Assembly (NCBI RefSeq): GCF_013149275.1
Contig: NZ_JABGNA010000013.1
Coordinates: forward strand, 1 to 64,000
Direction: 5' to 3'
Length of the DNA stretch: 64,000 bases
From: Mucilaginibacter sp. SG564
GTDB lineage: Bacteria > Bacteroidota > Bacteroidia > Sphingobacteriales > Sphingobacteriaceae
The notes under the pieces were generated by a model. The model ran no database searches. It was not told the DNA's origin and saw only the letters and a program-made list of their open reading frames with translations. The position numbers and the translations under genes were made by a program. This document shows, piece by piece, positions 59,288-64,000 of this stretch (positions are counted from its first letter, which is position 1; each line of letters opens with the position of its first letter).

Positions 59288-60664
59288 ATGAAAATGACAA
59301 CTCTAAATAAAAAACCCAAGCACCTATCACTGTTTAATGCAGTGCACCCCTTCTGCCTGTATGCTGTTACGTTTGTAATAACAGCTACGCTATTTGTGGG
59401 AACCGCAAACGCGCAGGACAGAACCATCACCCTGGATGAGGCTATAAAACTTGGTCTGGATAACAGCAAGACTTTAAAGCTTTCACAATCAAAAATTGAC
59501 CAGGCCGTTTCTGAATACAATCAGGCTAAAGACCAATCGTTGCCAACCGGTAAAATAAGCTATGGCTACACCCATGCCGAGATTCCGGCCAACAGGCTGG
59601 CTTTAGGTCCCGAAAGCTTTAACTTACCAAACAGAGCTGACGCTTACCTGGGTATACTGACCTTGAATCAAACCATTTTTGAAGGCAATAAGTTGAAGTA
59701 TGCCCGCCAGTCGACCGATCTGTTAACCCAGGTTGCCCGTTTGGATGTGGTGAACGATAAAGATCAGATCACTTATGACATTATCAGCTCTTACTACAGC
59801 TTGTATAAAGTACTGCAAAGCAAAAAGGTAGTTGCCCAGAACTTAACCACCGTTGACGCCCAGATAAAACAAGCGCAAAGGTTTTTTGAGCAGGGACTGG
59901 TAACTAAAAATGATGTACTGCGTTTTCAACTGCAACGATCAAACATTGAGATTAACGGTGTTGATCTGGAAACTAATCGCCGCATTGTTAACTACAATTT
60001 GAACGTGCTGTTAGGGTTACCAGAAGGCACACAGCTCAACATTGATCAGATAACCGAAGCCGACAGGCAGATTGCTCCATTCAGCAATTACCTGGATACC
60101 GCTATGAGCAACAGGCCCGAACTGCAACAATTTGATCTGCGTACCAAAGTAGCCGAAACAAACATTAAAAGCATCAAAGGTAATACGTTGCCTACACTGG
60201 CAGCCTCTGTTGCAGGCTATTATGTAGATGCCAATATCAACCCTATACCTAAAAGCGGCAACTACATTACACCGCTAACAGGTGGTTTAACCCTGTCATG
60301 GAGCTTTAGTTCATTATGGACCAACAAAAACAAGGTTACCGAAGCCAAGATACAGCGCGAACAATCTGTTATCAACAAAAACATCATGGTTGACCGTATC
60401 AAGGATGAAGTGAACCAGGATTACCAGAACTATACTTCGGCTTTAAACAAGATTAAACTTTTACAGGTAGCTATTGAGCAGGCCGGTGAAAACAATAAAA
60501 TACTGGAATCGAAATATAAGAGCAATATATCATCAGCTACAGACCGTGCCGATGCCGAAACATTGCTTTATCAGGCACAGATAAACCTGGAACTGGCTAA
60601 AGCCGATGCAGGTTTGGCTTACTATACCTTATTAAAATCAACTGGAAAAATTAACAAACAATAA
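59288..60664 (+). CDS. TolC-family outer-membrane efflux protein
   Basis: A 458-residue protein; start at 59288 gives a long signal peptide ending 'GTANAQ' (about 43). Two copies of the outer-membrane efflux domain follow, each with long coiled-coil helices ('LDEAIKLGLDNSKTLKLSQ', 'YQNYTSALNKIKLLQVAIEQ') and strand pairs that form the trimeric channel. Outer channel for the EmrAB-type pump encoded downstream. An upstream ATG at 59234 would add 18 residues without signal-peptide character. Confidence 0.88.
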   Translation: MKMTTLNKKPKHLSLFNAVHPFCLYAVTFVITATLFVGTANAQDRTITLDEAIKLGLDNSKTLKLSQSKIDQAVSEYNQAKDQSLPTGKISYGYTHAEIPANRLALGPESFNLPNRADAYLGILTLNQTIFEGNKLKYARQSTDLLTQVARLDVVNDKDQITYDIISSYYSLYKVLQSKKVVAQNLTTVDAQIKQAQRFFEQGLVTKNDVLRFQLQRSNIEINGVDLETNRRIVNYNLNVLLGLPEGTQLNIDQITEADRQIAPFSNYLDTAMSNRPELQQFDLRTKVAETNIKSIKGNTLPTLAASVAGYYVDANINPIPKSGNYITPLTGGLTLSWSFSSLWTNKNKVTEAKIQREQSVINKNIMVDRIKDEVNQDYQNYTSALNKIKLLQVAIEQAGENNKILESKYKSNISSATDRADAETLLYQAQINLELAKADAGLAYYTLLKSTGKINKQ

Positions 60665-60690
60665 TACTAAACCAATCAATACTATATACA

Positions 60691-61752
60691 ATGGCAAAGG
60701 AACAAGAAACACAGGAACAAGCACCAAAAAAGAAACCGAATAAAGTTATTCCGATTATATTAGGCGTATTACTTATTGGCGGTATCATTTTCGGTATCAA
60801 AGAATATATATATTTCGGTAAACACATCGATACTGATGATGCGCAGATCGACGGCGATATCAGCCCGGTTGTTACCCGCGTTGGTGGTTATGTAGATTCG
60901 ATATATTTTGAAGAAAACACCCACGTAAACGCCAACCAGGTACTGGTTAAAATAGATGACCGCGACTATAAAGTTAAACTGGAGCAGGCACAAGCCGCGC
61001 AGGTGGGTGCAAGCGCAGGCATTAACGTAAATCAATCACAGATCTATGCTAACGAAGCCAACTCATCAAGTGCAAGGGCAGAAGTTGCTTCAAATGTTGC
61101 CAAGTTAGAGAAAGTGCAAAAAGATTACGTGCGTTATGCCAACCTGGTAAAAGATGGTTCGGTAACCCAGCAACAATTTGATCAGGTTAAATCTGATCTG
61201 GATGTGGCTAAAGCTAACCTGCGCGCCTCACAAGATCAGTACAAAGCCGCCCAGGAACAAATTGGCACCACACGCAGCCAGTTAAAGGTTACCAATACCG
61301 GCGTAAATCAAAGACAGGTTGATATTGATTTTGCTAAACTGCAGTTAACCTATACCACTATTAAAGCGCCTGCAGGTGGCCTGGTATCTAAAAAAAGCAT
61401 CCAGTTAGGGCAATTGGTGCAGGCTGGGCAAACACTGTTCTCGATCATTAACGATAACAGCCTTTACATTACCGCCAACTTTAAAGAAACTCAGCTTACT
61501 GATATGAAAAGCGGCCAGAAAGTTGACATTGAAGTTGATGCTTTCCCGGATATGAAACTGGAAGGTGAAGTTTACAATTTTTCGCCTGCTACAGGTGCTA
61601 AATTCTCTTTACTGCCACCAGATAACGCTACCGGTAACTTTGTAAAGGTTGTGCAACGTGTGCCTGTTAAAATCAAAATAAAAGGCACAAAAGAACAAAT
61701 AGAGAAATTACGCCCGGGTATGAGCGTAAATGTATCTGTAATTAAAGGATAA
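60691..61752 (+). CDS. HlyD/EmrA-family membrane fusion protein
   Basis: A 353-residue periplasmic adaptor anchored by one helix (about 19-38). It shows 'HIDTDDAQIDGDISPVVTRVGGYV' (about 47-70; the lipoyl/hybrid motif), a coiled-coil hairpin (about 85-200) and 'APAGGLVSKKSIQLGQLVQAGQ' (about 226-247) closing the barrel, then 'LRPGMSVNVSV'. It links the inner-membrane EmrB-like transporter with the TolC-like channel. It lies 26 bases after the tolC-like gene. Confidence 0.92.
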   Translation: MAKEQETQEQAPKKKPNKVIPIILGVLLIGGIIFGIKEYIYFGKHIDTDDAQIDGDISPVVTRVGGYVDSIYFEENTHVNANQVLVKIDDRDYKVKLEQAQAAQVGASAGINVNQSQIYANEANSSSARAEVASNVAKLEKVQKDYVRYANLVKDGSVTQQQFDQVKSDLDVAKANLRASQDQYKAAQEQIGTTRSQLKVTNTGVNQRQVDIDFAKLQLTYTTIKAPAGGLVSKKSIQLGQLVQAGQTLFSIINDNSLYITANFKETQLTDMKSGQKVDIEVDAFPDMKLEGEVYNFSPATGAKFSLLPPDNATGNFVKVVQRVPVKIKIKGTKEQIEKLRPGMSVNVSVIKG

Positions 61753-61756
61753 TCGA

Positions 61757-61855
61757 GGATTTGGGATTTCGGGTTTAGGATTTCGGATTTATTATTCTGT
61801 TAATTCTTTAATTCTGTAAATTCTGATTCTGATCCAAAGTTTAGGAATTTAGAAT
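61757..61855 (+). repeat. Heptad array between emrA and emrB
   Basis: Five purine-rich heptamers GGATTTG, GGATTTC, GGGTTTA, GGATTTC, GGATTTA (61757-61791), then TAATTCT/GATTCTGATCC-like words, the imperfect complement. It sits inside a probable operon, directly before the emrB start. Confidence 0.8.
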
Positions 61856-61865
61856 TTAATACATC

Positions 61866-63413
61866 ATGGCTGAAACAGGCTTTAAAAAATGGATCATCAC
61901 GATCACGGTAATTACGGCTTCGTTGCTGGAGCTGATTGATACCACCATTGTGAATGTAGCGTTGCCCAAGATACAGGGTAACCTTGGCGCGACTCTCGAA
62001 GACGTTGCCTGGGTGGTTACCGGTTATGCTGTTGCCAACGTAATTGTACTTCCGATGTCGGGATGGCTCGGCAACCGTTTTGGGCGTAAAAATTATTTTA
62101 TAACATCAATTATCGTTTTTACCATCGCTTCATTCTTATGCGGTAATGCTACAAGCCTTGGCGAGCTGGTATTGTTTCGGATTATACAAGGTATAGCCGG
62201 GGGCGGTTTGATATCAACCTCACAGGCTATCCTTATAGAAACCTGGCCGCGCGAGCAAATTGGTACAGCTACAGCTTTATTTGGTTTAGGCGCGGTAGTG
62301 GGGCCAACTGTGGGCCCTACCATAGGTGGTTATATAACCGATCACTTAAACTGGAGCTGGATATTTTATGTAAACATCCCGGTAGGTGCCGTAGCCGCGT
62401 TTTTTGCTTATACCTTTGTGCGCGAAACCCCTAAGGATGCGAAAGGAAAACCGGTAGACTGGTGGGGCATCCTCTTCCTGGCCATATCTGTGGGTAGTTT
62501 ACAAACCATCCTGGAAAAAGGTGAAACCGAAGATTGGTTTGCTACAACCTATATTACTGTACTTACCATTACCGCCATATTGGGACTGCTCCTTTTTATA
62601 TGGCGCGAAATGAGCATAGATTACCCGATAGTAAACTTTGCCATATTAAGGCACCGCAGTTTCGCGGTAGGTATGTTCACCTCTTTCATTCTCGGATTTG
62701 GATTGTACGGGTCGGTATTCGTGTTCCCGGTATTTTGTCAGAATCTGCTTGGTTTTACGGCACAACAAACGGGCGAGATCTTGTTTCCGGGCGGGTTATG
62801 TACCATTATCATGATGCCGTTCATCGGTAAAATGCTTAATAAAGGTATCCCGGCACAGTTTATGGCTACGGCGGGTATGTTCCTCTTCTTTGTATTTACT
62901 ACCATGCTCAGCAATTCAACGCTGGCGGTGGGTACAGGCAACTTTTTTATACCATTGGTAATACGTGGCGTAGGTATGGCGCTGTTATTCGTACCGCTAA
63001 CCACGCTGGCTATTGCCGATCTGAAAGGTGCCGAAGTTGGACAGGGAACCGGCTTAAACAACATGATGCGCCAGTTGGGCGGTTCATTTGGTATTGCTAC
63101 CCTTACCACTATTATTCACGTTCGGCAGGGGGTGCACCGTAATAATTTGTTAACCAATATTACGACAACCAACCCTGCCTTTACCGAGCGTTTTAATGCT
63201 TATTTGCATGGCTTTATGGCCAAGGGACATTCCTTAATAGATGCTACCCGCATGGCTTATGGAGCAATTGAAGGTGCCGTTACCCGGCAGGTATTGCTGT
63301 TAACCTATGATGATGCCTACTGGATATCAGGGTTGGTGATGCTATTCTCGATACCGTTACTCTATCTGCAGCCGTTCAAAAAAGCTGTTAAAATGCCGGT
63401 CGACGCGCATTAA
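61866..63413 (+). CDS. DHA2 family MFS multidrug transporter (EmrB/QacA type)
   Basis: A 515-residue inner-membrane proton antiporter with fourteen helices. Motifs: 'ELIDTTIVNVALPKIQGNLG' (motif D1), 'GWLGNRFGRKNYF' (motif A) and 'GLGAVVGPTVGPTIGGYI' (motif C, antiporters). With the EmrA-like and TolC-like proteins it forms a three-part pump exporting hydrophobic toxic compounds. The transcript ends at a good hairpin. Confidence 0.93.
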   Translation: MAETGFKKWIITITVITASLLELIDTTIVNVALPKIQGNLGATLEDVAWVVTGYAVANVIVLPMSGWLGNRFGRKNYFITSIIVFTIASFLCGNATSLGELVLFRIIQGIAGGGLISTSQAILIETWPREQIGTATALFGLGAVVGPTVGPTIGGYITDHLNWSWIFYVNIPVGAVAAFFAYTFVRETPKDAKGKPVDWWGILFLAISVGSLQTILEKGETEDWFATTYITVLTITAILGLLLFIWREMSIDYPIVNFAILRHRSFAVGMFTSFILGFGLYGSVFVFPVFCQNLLGFTAQQTGEILFPGGLCTIIMMPFIGKMLNKGIPAQFMATAGMFLFFVFTTMLSNSTLAVGTGNFFIPLVIRGVGMALLFVPLTTLAIADLKGAEVGQGTGLNNMMRQLGGSFGIATLTTIIHVRQGVHRNNLLTNITTTNPAFTERFNAYLHGFMAKGHSLIDATRMAYGAIEGAVTRQVLLLTYDDAYWISGLVMLFSIPLLYLQPFKKAVKMPVDAH

Positions 63414-63422
63414 TAAAATGAT

Positions 63423-63457
63423 AAAAGCCGTTCCTCTATTACCAGGAACGGCTTTCC
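63423..63457 (+). terminator. Terminator of the efflux operon
   Basis: AAAGCCGTTCCT / AGGAACGGCTTT stem with an eight-base loop; the tail is C-rich then A-rich, so termination may be imperfect. The following 63458-63618 has no convincing gene. Confidence 0.8.
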
Positions 63458-63618
63458 CCAAAAAAAATTAACAATTAAAATTTAAGTACTGCCCCCAGTA
63501 AACACTTTGCTTTATGAAAAGATTCCGCAGATCCAGGGGGCGTTTAATCTTAGGTATAAATTTAGAAGTTTTTAATTAACAAACGCAAATTTAATTAAGC
63601 AATTAAGCATAATTTATG

Positions 63619-63657
63619 AAAAAGGCATGAAATTTTTAAACCTCATGCCTTTTTTTA
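63619..63657 (-). terminator. Terminator after the AhpD-like gene
   Basis: AGGCATGA / TCATGCCT stem with A and T runs on either side, 21 bases past the gene's stop on the minus strand. Confidence 0.85.
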
Positions 63658-63677
63658 TTAAATCCTGACTTATTCGT

Positions 63678-64000
63678 TCAAAAAATCACCTTACCGGCAG
63701 ATGTTACCAATGATGCGATACGTACCGCGTCAAAAATACGCTCTTCGGTAGTAGATAATTTGATCAGTGAATCCTCATGAGCGTTCACACACATCTCGCA
63801 ACCATTAACCGCGGATATAGCCAGACTCATTAATTCAAAAAACTCCTTGCCGGTTACCGGCTTCATCATCAGCTGCATGCGGATACGGGCCGGGATCTGC
63901 GTATATTTCTCTTTCTGAGTAAAATGCCTGAACCTGTAGAATACATTGTTTGAAGCCAGCAAAGAGGCGCAACCAACGGCTTCTGCTACTTCTGCAGCAT
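63678..64000 (-). CDS. Carboxymuconolactone decarboxylase / AhpD-like protein (5' end beyond window)
   Basis: The C-terminal 107 or so residues of an alkylhydroperoxidase-fold protein; the frame stays open to the window edge, and a TTG at 63962 is internal, not the start. The motif 'NGCEMCVNAHEDSL' carries the CxxC...H redox-active site of AhpD. Such proteins reduce the AhpC peroxidase; ahpC may lie just outside. It would add to the oxidative-stress set (sod, oxyR, catalase). Confidence 0.88.
   Translation of the reverse strand, partial: AAEVAEAVGCASLLASNNVFYRFRHFTQKEKYTQIPARIRMQLMMKPVTGKEFFELMSLAISAVNGCEMCVNAHEDSLIKLSTTEERIFDAVRIASLVTSAGKVIF

Noticed and set aside
63514..63579. 21-codon basic frame starting MKRFRRSRG
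   Set aside because: Short and unsupported; no neighbours or promoter that decide it. Worth a conservation check only.
1..64000. tRNA, rRNA, transposase, phage or plasmid genes
   Set aside because: Looked for cloverleaf arms, transposase motifs and integrase motifs on both strands and saw none.

Overview
The window is chromosomal DNA of a Bacteroidota bacterium, most likely family Sphingobacteriaceae (Mucilaginibacter/Pedobacter-like). Reasons: promoters fit the Bacteroidetes -7 element TAnnTTTG; genes lack Shine-Dalgarno sequences; DUF4270, DUF4920 and DUF2911 proteins, a T9SS-sorted glycosidase and a CarboxypepD_reg-type TonB-dependent receptor are present; and the blocks DUF4270/GT5-like/panC/panD and rng/TPR/HU/mutY/ssb look familiar from that family. 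No rRNA, tRNA, CRISPR, prophage or transposase gene was seen. Genus is inference.

Layout. 0-3.6 kb: small lipoprotein, then a csaA / SdpI-like / tadA operon and Fe/Mn superoxide dismutase, bracketed by two direct copies of a ~360-bp non-coding element. 4.0-7.6 kb: MDR oxidoreductase, amino-acid permease and flavin/2Fe-2S reductase. 7.7-11.4 kb: iron-uptake operon (siderophore receptor plus PepSY membrane protein) behind two inverted-repeat operators. 11.4-14.3 kb: divergent oxyR and catalase, with a decayed second copy of the oxyR 3' end nearby. 14.4-20.2 kb: glmS, DUF4270 lipoprotein, a short GT5-like protein, panC and panD. 20.5-24.2 kb: secreted multidomain alpha-galactosidase-like enzyme and a lipoprotein. 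24.5-33.7 kb: carB (without allosteric domain), an ACP-like membrane protein, DUF4920, NHL-repeat lipoprotein, radA and a PagL-like lipid A deacylase. 33.7-38.5 kb: rng, a 29-residue COX24/mS38-like gene, TPR protein, HU, mutY, ssb. 38.6-46.6 kb: secreted or periplasmic peptidases (S9 DPP-IV-like, M61, M28) and a beta-lactamase-fold hydrolase. 46.7-53.5 kb: NadR-like kinase, an ECF sigma / anti-sigma / adhesin operon, TerC, RlmI-like methyltransferase, DUF2911. 53.5-58.3 kb: a sodium:solute symporter operon with two tiny membrane proteins, and a PIG-L deacetylase. 58.5-63.4 kb: tetR-tolC-emrA-emrB efflux operon. The right edge cuts an AhpD-like gene.

How the genes work together: oxidative-stress defence (sod, oxyR-kat, ahpD-like), iron acquisition, coenzyme A precursors (panC, panD), cell-wall precursor supply (glmS), pyrimidine/arginine precursors (carB), DNA maintenance (radA, mutY, ssb, HU) and envelope/peptide scavenging form a mostly housekeeping chromosome.

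The unusual layer is intergenic. At least twelve gaps hold degenerate repeats phased at seven bases, most folded into two complementary arms and each with its own sequence. Separate dispersed families (A to F and GTCAT palindromes) also occur, including a hairpin/promoter element present twice in opposite orientation and a palindrome that has entered radA in frame. These are the best candidates for something undescribed.
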